Assembly (NCBI RefSeq): GCF_044005705.1
Contig: NZ_JBIPKE010000020.1
Coordinates: 124,001-188,000 of the forward strand
Length of the DNA stretch: 64,000 nucleotides
Source of the DNA: Marinoscillum luteum
GTDB lineage: Bacteria > Bacteroidota > Bacteroidia > Cytophagales > Cyclobacteriaceae
Direction: 5' to 3'
The number at the start of each line of letters is the position of its first letter. Position 1 is the first letter of the stretch. The notes under the pieces are model-generated. The model was not told where the DNA came from. It ran no database searches and saw only the letters and a program-made list of their open reading frames with translations. Shown piece by piece: positions 1 to 9,247 of the stretch. A program made the position numbers and the translations under genes.

Positions 1-102
1 AAGACAAAGCTCCCAAGAGACATCATTGCTCACCGATCCCTTCCCTCACGTGCAAATGATAATCGGTGAAGTCATTGCGAGTCCGGATAACTATCGGGTG
101 AA
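1..102. repeat. Dispersed repeat, first copy
   Basis: About 100 bp that recur almost unchanged at 1013-1113: both hold the segments aagacaaagctccc, tcccttccctcacgtgcaaa and a tail with gtcattgcgag. It lies in the leader of the gene at 207. The tail of the family carries a short hairpin (cccgat-gact-atcggg) that is intact in the later copies and degraded here. Non-coding; probably a REP-like element. Confidence 0.7.
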
Positions 103-206
103 TTAAGTCTCTTGGTAAAAAAACCTACAGAGACAGGATAAAACCGAAACTTTAGAGATATTTGAAACCTAGTGGGGGGCCGTATCTGGTATTAAAAACT
201 TAAAGA

Positions 207-926
207 GTGAAAATAGTCTTTTATTTATTCCTTCTGACAAATTCAATTATTGCATTCTCTCAGAGGAACAGTATAATCTTTCAATCAAAGGGTGCAGAGA
301 GTGTTGTTACGTGGCTAGAGCTAAACCCTTTCCCTTTTTCGCAAAAGCCATTCGTCAGGATTGATAGCGAGATTGGGAAAATAATCCCTTTAGATGAAAT
401 TGACTTCATTAAGGGATACGACCAAAATGGCAATTTCATAATGCTTAGAGTATTTCAACAAAATCAGGGCATTCAATTCACTCAATGGAAGCATATTGAA
501 AATAAAACCGGGAATTTAAATTTATACCAAGATCAACTGCTTTTTGGTTTGTCCAATGAGTTTCCTCAGGAAATGGTAAGAGAATATTACTCCTATGACA
601 CTCATGATTTCAAAAATTTGAATTTCAAGAATGTTAAAAATGATTTGAAAACAAGCGGGATTACCAATAGTGAAATTAGGCAGACTAAAGCCCTTATTGC
701 CATTCAACGTATATCTCAATTTATCGGAATCTCAATATTAGCAAACCAAATAATTGACAATACTCCAAACATTGGCGCGGAATTCATGAAAAACACAAAT
801 TCTGGCAAGTTTTACTTAAGTGCTTGTTTGATTGTAATGCCAATTTCCCTTGATGGAATAAAAAAGCGGTTATTAAGAGAATCTTTACTGGATGCCTATG
901 CTCATCAAAGGGGAGACGGCCGATAA
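207..926 (+). CDS. Exported protein of unknown function
   Basis: A 239-residue protein that I do not recognise. Residues 1-19 form a typical Sec signal peptide (a basic start, the core FYLFLLTNSIIAF, then SQ), so the product should leave the cytoplasm. The mature part has no motif I can name. Two modestly hydrophobic stretches near residues 170-185 and 202-215 could touch the membrane. The gene stands alone between copies of a dispersed repeat and is more A/T-rich than the housekeeping genes further along, which fits an accessory, recently gained gene. The ATG at 207 is the only start that gives the signal peptide. Confidence 0.6.
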   Translation: MKIVFYLFLLTNSIIAFSQRNSIIFQSKGAESVVTWLELNPFPFSQKPFVRIDSEIGKIIPLDEIDFIKGYDQNGNFIMLRVFQQNQGIQFTQWKHIENKTGNLNLYQDQLLFGLSNEFPQEMVREYYSYDTHDFKNLNFKNVKNDLKTSGITNSEIRQTKALIAIQRISQFIGISILANQIIDNTPNIGAEFMKNTNSGKFYLSACLIVMPISLDGIKKRLLRESLLDAYAHQRGDGR

Positions 927-1012
927 GCAATTACATAATTTGCATGACATCCCGTCCATTCCGCGACTCGCCAGTTTCCAATGCTTTGTCACCCTGAGCT
1001 CCGTCGAAGGGT

Positions 1013-1113
1013 AAGACAAAGCTCCCAGAGAAATCATTGCTCACCAATCCCTTCCCTCACGTGCAAATGATAATCGGTGAAGTCATTGCGAGGCCCGATG
1101 ACTATCGGGTGAA
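1013..1113. repeat. Dispersed repeat, second copy
   Basis: Near-identical to 1-102. It is preceded by a segment of the common REP type (caccctgagctccgtcgaag, about 990-1010) and its tail carries the hairpin cccgat-gact-atcggg. Confidence 0.75.
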
Positions 1114-1277
1114 GCAATCCGACGTAAAGCTCTGAAAGGTTTACGTGTTTACTTCTATAATTCAGCAGACTCTCGATAAGAAATCAATTGGCAAATCAGA
1201 TGGGAAGCTCCAACTGAAGGAAGATTGCTTCGGCACTCCCTATGGTCGCTTCTCGCAATGACGTAATACAACGTACC

Positions 1278-1411
1278 GTCATTGCGAGGCCCGATGACTA
1301 TCGGGACGAAGCAATCCTCCGCTAGTCCTTTTATGCCCACATACGCTATTCCATCCGTCGAAGGGTAAGACAAAGCTCCCGTGAAACGTCAATACTCCAA
1401 TCCCTCAAGTG
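1278..1411. repeat. Two partial copies of the dispersed repeats
   Basis: Positions 1278-1317 repeat the tail with the cccgat-gact-atcggg hairpin. Positions 1351-1411 repeat the tccgtcgaagggtaagac and aagacaaagctccc segments. Together with the copy at 1013 they fill most of the 625-bp gap between the first two genes; I see no gene in that gap. Confidence 0.6.
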
Positions 1412-1551
1412 GCCGTTTTTAAAGTCGGACTGGTCATTTTCGGACAATAAACAGTATATTGATTGCATAAAAAGCACTCAATAACCGCTTAGAGAGGTTT
1501 CGCTGCCTTGGCACCATTATTGAAAAACAGCCATGAATTATTGAAACACCT

Positions 1552-4080
1552 ATGATTTACAACATGCTGAAGGTGAGCTGGCGAATGGCCACAAGAAAAA
1601 CCAGTTTCACCTTACTCAACATAATTGGTCTGTCCGTAGGAATGATGGTTTGCCTGCTGGTCGGGTTGTATGTGCACTACGAGTATGCCTTCGATGCCTT
1701 CCATGAAAAATCGGATCGAATTTATCGCATCAATCAATCCATGATTTGGGGGGATTGGGCTTCCCAAATGCCCACAACAGGCCCCAATGTAGCGCTGGCG
1801 CTAAAAGCCGATGTACCGGAGATAGAGGCCATTACCAGGATCTTGCACCCCGAAGGATTTGTGGTAACATCACTGGATGAAGCCAGTCAACCAAACAGTT
1901 TCCTGGAAGACGACCTGCTGATCGCTGATGCTGATTTTTTTAAGATCTTTTCATTCCCTATGGTTGAGGGTGACAAATCCTCTGCCCTTTCCAAACCCAA
2001 CCAAATCGTCATCACTGAGAAAGCGGCAATCAAATATTTTGGGAAAGAATCAGCCTTAGGCAAAACCCTTCAACTGCGCGGCACAATTTTGGAAGGCCGG
2101 CAAGAAGAGGATAACACACCGCTGAATTTCACGATCAGTGGCATTATTGAAGACATTCCCGATCAGTCACATATCCAGTTTGATATGGTGGCTTCTGCCG
2201 CCAGTTTTATTGACATCACACAAAACGAATCACTATGGACGTGGACGGCTTTTGCAAACTATGCCCTGCTCAAAAAAGGCGTTGATGCAGCACAGCTGGA
2301 ATCCGCACTCAAAACCATCCCTCCCAAATGGGCAGCCAGCACCTTGCAAAGAATCTTCGGGCTCACATTTGACGAATTGCATGCGGACAATAAATCATGG
2401 GATCTTTTCATGCAGCCCATCGGCGATGTGTACTTAGGGTCCAACACGATGGGAAACATTCTGGGGCCGCTGGGTCAGCGGAGCACCATTGCCTCATTTA
2501 CGGCCATAGGGCTATTAATTTTGATACTATCGAGTATCAATTTTATGAACCTCTCCACTGCTCAATCTTCCAACCGTGCCCGTGAGGTGGGCATTCGCAA
2601 GGCCCTTGGAGCTCAACGAAAGGCACTCATTGCACAGTTTCTATTTGAAGCCTTCTTCCTTGTCGTCATCAGTACACTGGTAGGTATTGCCCTCACAGGC
2701 GTACTCCTGGACAGTTTCAACCACTTCTCCGGTAAATCGATCAACCTTTTCGAGCAGCTATCACAACCGATCGTTTTGATCACCATCATCGTTTTTTGTG
2801 GTTTTCTTGGACTCCTGGCCGGGAGCTACCCTGCCCTTTATCTTTCTTCTTTTCAACCCGCCAATGGCATGAAGGGTATCTTGAGCATGGGAATTAGCGG
2901 AAAAGGCATCCGCAATGCATTGATTGTATTCCAATTCACCATTTCCATCGGCCTGATCATTGGATCGGTGTTTATCGCCAGGCAATTGAATTATATGACA
3001 CAGTTCGATCTAGGGTACGATAAAGAGCACGTACTTCAACTGCATAATGTTGAACAATTCAGCGCAGATAGCCAGGTACTAAAAAACACATTGATGAGCC
3101 AGACCGGCATCCAACTGGTGGGAGAAGCCCATCAGTCACCCCCAAACGTCATGCGTGGAAACCTCATAAGTGCGAGGCTTATGGACAAGGATCAAATGGA
3201 GGTAAGCCGAATGAAAGTGGATGCACCTTATCTTGATTTACTGGATGTAGCGCTCATCACAGGGCGCAACTTTAATGAAACGATGGTTACCGACCTTCAT
3301 CATTCAGTGATTTTGAATGCGGAAGCGGTACAAATGCTAGGCTGGGGAACTCCAGAAGACTATTCAAAAGAGTCTCCCGTGGGGAAGTACATTTATAGCA
3401 ATGGCCAGAAAATGGAAGTGATAGGCGTGACCGCAGATTTCTATTACAAAAGTCCTAAACATCAGGTTGAACCCCTGGTCATCTATCACATTGACAACAA
3501 ATACCTTCCCGATAGTGGCACAAGCCCATCGGTGCTTTCTCTGCGAATCGATCCCAATGCAATCCATTCGACCAATGAGATGAGTGCACTTGTTGCCTCC
3601 ATACGAGATGAGGTTAAGAATATGGATCCATATTTCCCTTTTGAATACAGCTTTCTGGATCAGGAGTTTGAAAACAGCTTTAGAAACGAACAACGAGTAA
3701 AAAGAATCATGAATGCCTTCACCCTTATGGCTTTGATCATCGCTTGTATCGGACTCTATGGTTTAGCGATATTCTCCGCAGAGAAAAGAACAAAAGAATT
3801 AGGTATCAGAAAACTGCTGGGTGCAAGTGTCCTGCAAATCGTCACACTGTTTTCCAGAGACTTCACCAAATTGATAGTGATTGGTTTTTTGATTGCCAGC
3901 CCGATTGCCTGGTATTTCGTGGATACCTGGTTGTCCAAATTCCCCTACCGAACATCCATCAATCTTTGGGTCTTCGCTCTGGCCGGTGCGGCAGGACTAC
4001 TCATCTCCTGGATTACCATTGGGCTTCAATCGGTCAAAGTGGCTACAAAAAACCCAGTGGAGGCCTTGAGAGATGAATAA
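1552..4080 (+). CDS. FtsX/MacB-type ABC transporter permease
   Basis: An 842-residue inner-membrane permease of the large two-FtsX-domain type common in Bacteroidota. A first membrane segment (about residues 20-42) is followed by a MacB-like periplasmic domain (to about 310), then a three-segment FtsX domain (about 315-440). A second membrane segment and periplasmic domain follow (about 460-720), then a second FtsX domain (about 725-835). Both FtsX domains begin with the conserved coupling-helix pattern (REVGIRKALGA and KELGIRKLLGA). Such proteins export lipoproteins, peptides or drugs, or act in envelope signalling. No ATPase gene is next to it, so the partner must be encoded elsewhere. The substrate cannot be read from the sequence. 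Confidence 0.9.
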   Translation: MIYNMLKVSWRMATRKTSFTLLNIIGLSVGMMVCLLVGLYVHYEYAFDAFHEKSDRIYRINQSMIWGDWASQMPTTGPNVALALKADVPEIEAITRILHPEGFVVTSLDEASQPNSFLEDDLLIADADFFKIFSFPMVEGDKSSALSKPNQIVITEKAAIKYFGKESALGKTLQLRGTILEGRQEEDNTPLNFTISGIIEDIPDQSHIQFDMVASAASFIDITQNESLWTWTAFANYALLKKGVDAAQLESALKTIPPKWAASTLQRIFGLTFDELHADNKSWDLFMQPIGDVYLGSNTMGNILGPLGQRSTIASFTAIGLLILILSSINFMNLSTAQSSNRAREVGIRKALGAQRKALIAQFLFEAFFLVVISTLVGIALTGVLLDSFNHFSGKSINLFEQLSQPIVLITIIVFCGFLGLLAGSYPALYLSSFQPANGMKGILSMGISGKGIRNALIVFQFTISIGLIIGSVFIARQLNYMTQFDLGYDKEHVLQLHNVEQFSADSQVLKNTLMSQTGIQLVGEAHQSPPNVMRGNLISARLMDKDQMEVSRMKVDAPYLDLLDVALITGRNFNETMVTDLHHSVILNAEAVQMLGWGTPEDYSKESPVGKYIYSNGQKMEVIGVTADFYYKSPKHQVEPLVIYHIDNKYLPDSGTSPSVLSLRIDPNAIHSTNEMSALVASIRDEVKNMDPYFPFEYSFLDQEFENSFRNEQRVKRIMNAFTLMALIIACIGLYGLAIFSAEKRTKELGIRKLLGASVLQIVTLFSRDFTKLIVIGFLIASPIAWYFVDTWLSKFPYRTSINLWVFALAGAAGLLISWITIGLQSVKVATKNPVEALRDE

Positions 4081-4262
4081 GGTACACTGTTGGGAACAAA
4101 GCCTCTAATGGTCACCCTCTAATGGCATTCGAAATTTTGGCCTGGAAAGCCACAGCCCAGCTCTTTACCCAATACCCGGGAAAAAGCTTCATTAAAAAAC
4201 CTGAAATACTTTAGCTTCGAGGCGCGCTGTGCATGGAGCACCGTGTGGGAACCATACTCGGC

Positions 4263-5132
4263 ATGGACAACGAGCAAACAGCTATCAAAACCTCTTATTT
4301 CAGCATTATTGGTAACACCAGCCTTGCGATCATCAAAGCATTGGCCGGTTTTTTTGGCAATTCGTATGCGCTCATAGCAGACGCGATTGAGTCTACCACT
4401 GATATCTTCTCCTCCTTGCTGGTACTCTTCGGGCTCAAGTATGCCCGCAGGCCCGCCGACGAAAACCATCCTTACGGACATGGTCGGATAGAGCCCCTTA
4501 TCACCTTTCTGGTGGTGGCCTTTTTGGTCACCTCTGCCACCATCATTGCTTACGAAAGCATTCTTCACATCCAAACACCCCATAAGGTGCCCCAACCCTG
4601 GACATTGATTGTACTGGGCGGCATCATCGTATGGAAGGAGGTCTCTTACCGCATCGTCATACGAAAGAGTGAGCTAACCAACAGCTCATCGCTTCGCGCC
4701 GATGCCTGGCACCATCGCAGTGACGCCATTACTTCCGTGACCGCATTTATTGGTATCTCCATCGCCATCATCTTCGGCAAGGGCTATGAAACCGCCGACG
4801 ACTGGGCAGCACTTGTCGCCTCTGCTTTCATCTTGTACAACAGCTACCTGATTTTCCGACCTGCCCTCGGTGAGATCATGGATGAACACCTCTATGATGA
4901 CCTCCAAAAAGAAATCAGAGCAGTTTCCCTGACGGTTCCAGGGATCCTGAGCACAGAAAAGTGTCTGATCAGAAAAGCCGGCATGCAATATCACATAGAT
5001 CTACATGCCCGTGTAGATGGTCAAATTAGCGTCACTGAAGGCCACGATCTTGCTCACCTGCTGAAAGACACCCTGTGTGAAAAGATCCCCACGCTAGGCC
5101 ACGTATCCATCCACATAGAGCCCCAAGGGTAA
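4263..5132 (+). CDS. Cation diffusion facilitator (CDF) metal exporter
   Basis: An inner-membrane CDF-family antiporter that would export Zn2+, Fe2+, Co2+ or Mn2+ in exchange for protons. It has about six membrane segments, the HPYGHGRIEP loop, the metal-site helix ADAWHHRSDAITS and a cytoplasmic C-terminal domain with a closing HIEP-type tail. The HHRSD pattern is characteristic of the family. Start choice: ATG 4263 gives MDNEQTAIKT, a normal family start. An in-frame ATG at 4233 would add ten residues and cannot be excluded. The gene is followed by a bidirectional hairpin and faces katG tail to tail. Metal specificity is not determined by what I can see. Confidence 0.9.
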   Translation: MDNEQTAIKTSYFSIIGNTSLAIIKALAGFFGNSYALIADAIESTTDIFSSLLVLFGLKYARRPADENHPYGHGRIEPLITFLVVAFLVTSATIIAYESILHIQTPHKVPQPWTLIVLGGIIVWKEVSYRIVIRKSELTNSSSLRADAWHHRSDAITSVTAFIGISIAIIFGKGYETADDWAALVASAFILYNSYLIFRPALGEIMDEHLYDDLQKEIRAVSLTVPGILSTEKCLIRKAGMQYHIDLHARVDGQISVTEGHDLAHLLKDTLCEKIPTLGHVSIHIEPQG

Positions 5133-5217
5133 TCAAAAGCGTCATTCACCTGTCAAACCAGGCAGAAAGACTCAACAGACCCCCTTGGCATGATCGCTTC
5201 TCAATCCCCATGGCATC

Positions 5218-5249
5218 AAAAAAGGTGATCAGTTTCCTGGTCACCTTTT
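5218..5249. terminator. Hairpin terminator between the CDF gene and katG
   Basis: Stem aaaaggtga (5220-5228) pairs with tcacctttt (5241-5249) around a 12-nt loop. The A run at 5218-5223 gives a U tail on the minus-strand transcript, so it fits katG termination and may also stop the plus-strand CDF transcript. Confidence 0.75.
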
Positions 5250-5281
5250 GCATTCCATAGTACGATAATCTCTTCTGAAAT

Positions 5282-7516
5282 CTACGCCAGATCGAAACGA
5301 TCCAGGTTCATCACCTTGGTCCAGGCTTTTACAAAGTCCTGTACAAACTTCTCCTCAGAATCCGCACATCCGTACACCTCAGCGATGGCCCTCAGTTCAG
5401 AATTAGAACCAAAGATCAGGTCTACCCGGGTGCCTGTCCACTTCACAGCCCCTGTGGCACGATCACGTCCCTCAAAAACAGCTTCTGAAGCTGATGTGGC
5501 CTTCCATGTGGTGCTCAGGTCCAGCAGGTTAGCAAAGAAGTCGTTGGTGAGGGTCTCAGGTCGTTTGGTGAATACCCCGTGCTTAGACTGATCAAAGTTC
5601 GTATTCAACACACGCATCCCTCCTACCAAAGCAGTCATTTCAGGAGCAGTCAGCGTCAATAGCTGTGCACGATCCACCAACATTTCCTCTGCAGAGGCTT
5701 GATGTTTCGGTTCAAAATAATTTCGGAAACCATCTGCGCCTGGCTCCAGCACGGCAAACGACTCTACATCTGTTTGTTCCTGAGTGGCGTCAGCGCGCCC
5801 GGGAGTGAATGGTACCGTAACCGAGTGACCGGCATTCTTAGCCGCCTGCTCTATGCCGGCACTACCACCCAGCACGATCAGATCGGCCAGAGACACCTGC
5901 TTCCCTGACTGGGAGCTGTTAAATTCCTTTTGGATTCCTTCCAACTTCTGGAGCACTGCCGCCAATTGTTTAGGGTTATTCACCGCCCAATCCTTTTGCG
6001 GTGCCAAACGAATGCGTGCGCCATTGGCTCCACCACGCTTATCCGAGCCCCGGAAAGTGGAAGCCGAGGCCCATGCCGTAGCCACCAGCTGTGACACAGT
6101 GAGGCCGGAATCCAGAATTTTACCTTTTAGTGCAGCGATATCTTTATCATCCACCAGTTTATGCTTCACGGCGGGCAAAGGATCTTGCCAGCTTAGCTCC
6201 TCTGAAGGCACCTCAGGCCCCAGGTAGCGCGCCAGAGGCCCCATATCACGGTGCGTCAGCTTATACCAGGCTTTTGCAAAAGCATCTGCAAACTGGTCGG
6301 GGTTCTCATAAAACCGTCGGGAGATGGGTTCATAAATTGGATCCATTCTCAAGGCCAGGTCAGTAGTCAGCATAAATGGGGCGTGGCTTTTCGATGGGTC
6401 ATGTGCATCTGGCACAGTACCCGCTCCAGCTCCACCTTTGGGCTTCCACTGGTGTGCTCCGGCCGGGCTTTTGGTCAGCTCCCACTCAAATCCAAAGAGG
6501 TTCTCAAAAAAGTTGTTACTCCACTTCGTAGGTGTGGTGGTCCATGCGCCTTCCAGACCACTGGTAATGGTGTTGACTCCACTCCCACTACCCAATGTAT
6601 TTTTCCAGCCAAGCCCCTGCTCTTCTATGCCCGCCGCAGCAGGCTCCGGACCCACATACTTGCCTGGGTCGGCAGCTCCGTGTGTCTTGCCAAATGTGTG
6701 TCCGCCAGCGATAAGTGCCACGGTCTCTTCATCATTCATGGCCATGCGGCCAAAAGTCTCTCTGATGTCGCGTGCGGCAGCTATTGGATCAGGTTTTCCG
6801 TTAGGTCCCTCGGGGTTCACATAGATCAGTCCCATCTGCACCGCTCCCAGAGGGTTTTCCAACTCCCGATCACCGGTGTACCTCTTGTCTCCCAACCACT
6901 CGGACTCAGATCCCCAGTACACATCTTCCTCGGGCTCCCATACATCCTCACGGCCTCCTGCAAAACCGTATGTTTTAAAGTCCATGGATTCTAGCGCACA
7001 ATTACCCGCCAGAATCATTAGGTCTGCCCATGAAATCTTTTTGCCGTACTTCTGTTTGATAGGCCAAAGCAATAGACGCGCCTTGTCCAGGTTGGCATTA
7101 TCCGGCCAGCTGTTGAGTGGGGCAAATCGCTGAGTGCCGGATCCGGCACCGCCACGGCCATCTGAAATGCGGTAGGTACCCGCACTGTGCCATGCCATCC
7201 TGATAAAGAACGGACCATAGTGACCATAATCTGCCGGCCACCAGTCCTGGGACTTGGTCATCAACTCAAACAGATCTTTCTTCACAGCTTTAAGATCCAG
7301 CTTTTTGAACTCCTCAGCATAGTTAAAATCCTCACCCATAGGATTGGACAGAGAAGAGTGCTGACGCAGTATGTTCAACTTCAATAGGTTAGGCCACCAG
7401 TCGCGGTTGGAAGTACCACCACCGGCTCCCTGTTTCAATGATCCGCCATGAAAGGGGCATTTGCTTGCATCGTTCATGTCGCCTACCGATGCACCTGAAT
7501 GTTTACTGTTTTCCAT
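5282..7516 (-). CDS. katG: Catalase-peroxidase KatG
   Basis: A 744-residue bifunctional haem enzyme that breaks down H2O2 (catalase) and oxidises donors (peroxidase) in the cytoplasm; there is no signal peptide. The distal active site is R106-M-A-W109-H110. The proximal haem His lies in the motif AGGHTFGKTHG. The Tyr of the Met-Tyr-Trp adduct lies in GLIYVNPEGP. The length matches the two-domain family (N-terminal catalytic and C-terminal degenerate peroxidase domains). Single gene, with a terminator downstream at 5218-5249. A 15-bp palindrome at 7570-7584 matching the PerR box in 13 of 15 positions suggests peroxide-responsive control. Confidence 0.98.
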   Translation of the reverse strand: MENSKHSGASVGDMNDASKCPFHGGSLKQGAGGGTSNRDWWPNLLKLNILRQHSSLSNPMGEDFNYAEEFKKLDLKAVKKDLFELMTKSQDWWPADYGHYGPFFIRMAWHSAGTYRISDGRGGAGSGTQRFAPLNSWPDNANLDKARLLLWPIKQKYGKKISWADLMILAGNCALESMDFKTYGFAGGREDVWEPEEDVYWGSESEWLGDKRYTGDRELENPLGAVQMGLIYVNPEGPNGKPDPIAAARDIRETFGRMAMNDEETVALIAGGHTFGKTHGAADPGKYVGPEPAAAGIEEQGLGWKNTLGSGSGVNTITSGLEGAWTTTPTKWSNNFFENLFGFEWELTKSPAGAHQWKPKGGAGAGTVPDAHDPSKSHAPFMLTTDLALRMDPIYEPISRRFYENPDQFADAFAKAWYKLTHRDMGPLARYLGPEVPSEELSWQDPLPAVKHKLVDDKDIAALKGKILDSGLTVSQLVATAWASASTFRGSDKRGGANGARIRLAPQKDWAVNNPKQLAAVLQKLEGIQKEFNSSQSGKQVSLADLIVLGGSAGIEQAAKNAGHSVTVPFTPGRADATQEQTDVESFAVLEPGADGFRNYFEPKHQASAEEMLVDRAQLLTLTAPEMTALVGGMRVLNTNFDQSKHGVFTKRPETLTNDFFANLLDLSTTWKATSASEAVFEGRDRATGAVKWTGTRVDLIFGSNSELRAIAEVYGCADSEEKFVQDFVKAWTKVMNLDRFDLA

Positions 7517-7569
7517 TTTTGAGAGATTAAAGATTTATTACTTATAGACAAATATGCGATTACATATAT

Positions 7570-7584
7570 TTATAAATATTATAC
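7570..7584. promoter_or_regulatory. PerR-box-like operator upstream of katG
   Basis: TTATAAATATTATAC, 54-68 nt before the katG start codon, agrees with the PerR consensus TTATAATTATTATAA at 13 of 15 positions. PerR is a Fur-family metal-dependent peroxide sensor that represses katG in many bacteria. The region is A/T-rich, so some similarity may be chance, but position and symmetry are right. Confidence 0.55.
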
Positions 7585-7732
7585 ACTCATTAGCTGAGCT
7601 TATGACTTACACCTGCTCTAACAAGTTACCGGATTCCAAACCGTTTCACAAAGTCATCTGTACACAACCCCATTGTCTCAAGGGACAAATAGTTTGCTAT
7701 TGAGAAGGATATACCCATTAGCATGAAAACAA

Positions 7733-7764
7733 AAAGCCATTTTGCAGTCATGCAAAATGGCTTT
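7733..7764 (-). terminator. Strong terminator of the RND efflux operon
   Basis: A perfect 14-bp stem (aaagccattttgca / tgcaaaatggcttt) with loop gtca. Read on the minus strand it is followed by a T-rich tract (tttttgtttt). It lies 32 bp past the stop of the TolC-like gene. Confidence 0.85.
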
Positions 7765-7795
7765 CTACCTTAAACGTTAACCAATAGCTACCTGA

Positions 7796-9247
7796 TTAGC
7801 GCCAGCCGCCACCAAGGGCCTGGTAGATATCGATCCAGGCGTGCATCTGCTGCATTTTGGTCTCTATCAGGTCAAATCTGGACTCCAGCGCGTCGCGCTG
7901 TGTCAGCAACACCTCCATATAGTCTGCCCGTGCAGACCTGAAGAGTGTGCTGGAGATCTCAATCGACTCGGTAAGTGCCTGCACCTGACGTTCTTTCAGT
8001 TCGTAGCTGCTCCTCAGGTTATTGATATTGGAGAGCTGATTGGCCACTTCTATGTAGGCATTCAAAATGGTCCGCTCATAATTGTAAACGGCCTGAATCT
8101 GCTTCGCATTGGCATTGTAATAAGTGGCCTTAATGGCATTCCTGTTGATCAGCGGGGCTGCCAGATCTCCCGCCAGCGAATAGATCAGTGACTCGGGTGT
8201 TTTCACCAGGTAGGTAGGGTTAAACGCCTGGTAGCCGATACCCGCCGTGATCCCAACAACCGGGTAAAACCTGGCCTTGGCCACCTTCACATCCAACTTC
8301 GCTGATTCCAGCTCCAGCTCTGCTTGCCGCACATCGGGGCGGTTTTCCAGTAGCTGTGCCGGAATGCCCGACTGAATACTATCAGGCATCAGCCCGATGA
8401 AAACCTCCGAATCTCGGAGTACAGGCTGGGGATATCTACCCACCAGAAAGTTGATCCGGTTTTCAGTTTCTATGATCTGCTGCTGAATGCCGTACTGAAG
8501 ACTTCTGGTGTCCAGCACCTGCGCTTCGAACCGTCGCACGGCCAGCTCTGTCACCCTGGTCGCTTCCTTCTGCAGCTTCACGATTTCCAGGGCATTGCTC
8601 TGGATGTCTATGTTCTGCTGCACGATCCTCAGCTGATTGTCAAGTGCCAGGAGCTCATAATAAGAATTCGCAATCTCGGCAATGAGGTTGGTAACCATGA
8701 AGTTTTTGCCGTCCACAGTAGAGAGGTAGTGCGTATAAGCAGATTTTTTAGCATTGCGCAGCTTTCGCCAGACGTCCAGCTCCCAGGTGGCATAAGCCCC
8801 TACCATGAAATCGCCAAGCGGCTCAGGAAACTCCTTGCCGGGTTTGATGTCATTGTTGGCTTCCAATGCCCCGTTTCGCGTATATCGACCTACCTTGTCA
8901 GCGCCAGCACCGGCTCCCAGCCCCACAAAGGGCAGGTACTCTCCCTTCCTTGCCATGACCTCATTTCTGGCGATCTCGATCTCCTGCAGGGTGATGTTCA
9001 GCTCCTGATTGTTATTAAGGGCTGTATCAATCAGTGCGATGAGATTTGGATCGGTGAAATACTCCCGCCAATTAATTCTGGTAGTCGTATTGGTGGTGTC
9101 CTGAGAACTTTTATAAGCCTCAGGAAGTGCCGTATTGGCGGTTTTTTTCATCGCCAGGTCAGGAGTACAAGCCGTAACACTTACCACAAAAGAGGCTATT
9201 CCTAAATATTTATAAATCGTTTTACTAAGCGCTGTGGTCATTTTCAT
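7796..9247 (-). CDS. TolC/OprM-type outer-membrane efflux lipoprotein
   Basis: The outer-membrane channel of a tripartite efflux pump (NodT/OprM group). From the start at 9247 it has a short signal segment ending in the lipobox VTAC followed by TPD, so it should be a lipoprotein. Two repeated outer-membrane efflux halves of long alpha-helical hairpins follow, including a typical ENRPDVRQAELELESAKLDV stretch in the middle. Start choice: ATG 9247 (or 9241) gives a proper lipoprotein signal and overlaps the end of the pump gene by about 20 bp. Longer starts upstream give an unlikely N terminus. Third gene of the adaptor-pump-channel operon, ending at the hairpin 7733-7764. Confidence 0.93.
   Translation of the reverse strand: MKMTTALSKTIYKYLGIASFVVSVTACTPDLAMKKTANTALPEAYKSSQDTTNTTTRINWREYFTDPNLIALIDTALNNNQELNITLQEIEIARNEVMARKGEYLPFVGLGAGAGADKVGRYTRNGALEANNDIKPGKEFPEPLGDFMVGAYATWELDVWRKLRNAKKSAYTHYLSTVDGKNFMVTNLIAEIANSYYELLALDNQLRIVQQNIDIQSNALEIVKLQKEATRVTELAVRRFEAQVLDTRSLQYGIQQQIIETENRINFLVGRYPQPVLRDSEVFIGLMPDSIQSGIPAQLLENRPDVRQAELELESAKLDVKVAKARFYPVVGITAGIGYQAFNPTYLVKTPESLIYSLAGDLAAPLINRNAIKATYYNANAKQIQAVYNYERTILNAYIEVANQLSNINNLRSSYELKERQVQALTESIEISSTLFRSARADYMEVLLTQRDALESRFDLIETKMQQMHAWIDIYQALGGGWR

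Noticed and set aside
4119..4595. A 158-codon minus-strand frame over the CDF gene start
   Set aside because: Opposite a well-supported CDF transporter; no domain, signal peptide or operon context.
6251..6994. A 247-codon open frame on the plus strand inside katG
   Set aside because: It lies wholly opposite conserved KatG active-site coding sequence and has no protein features of its own.
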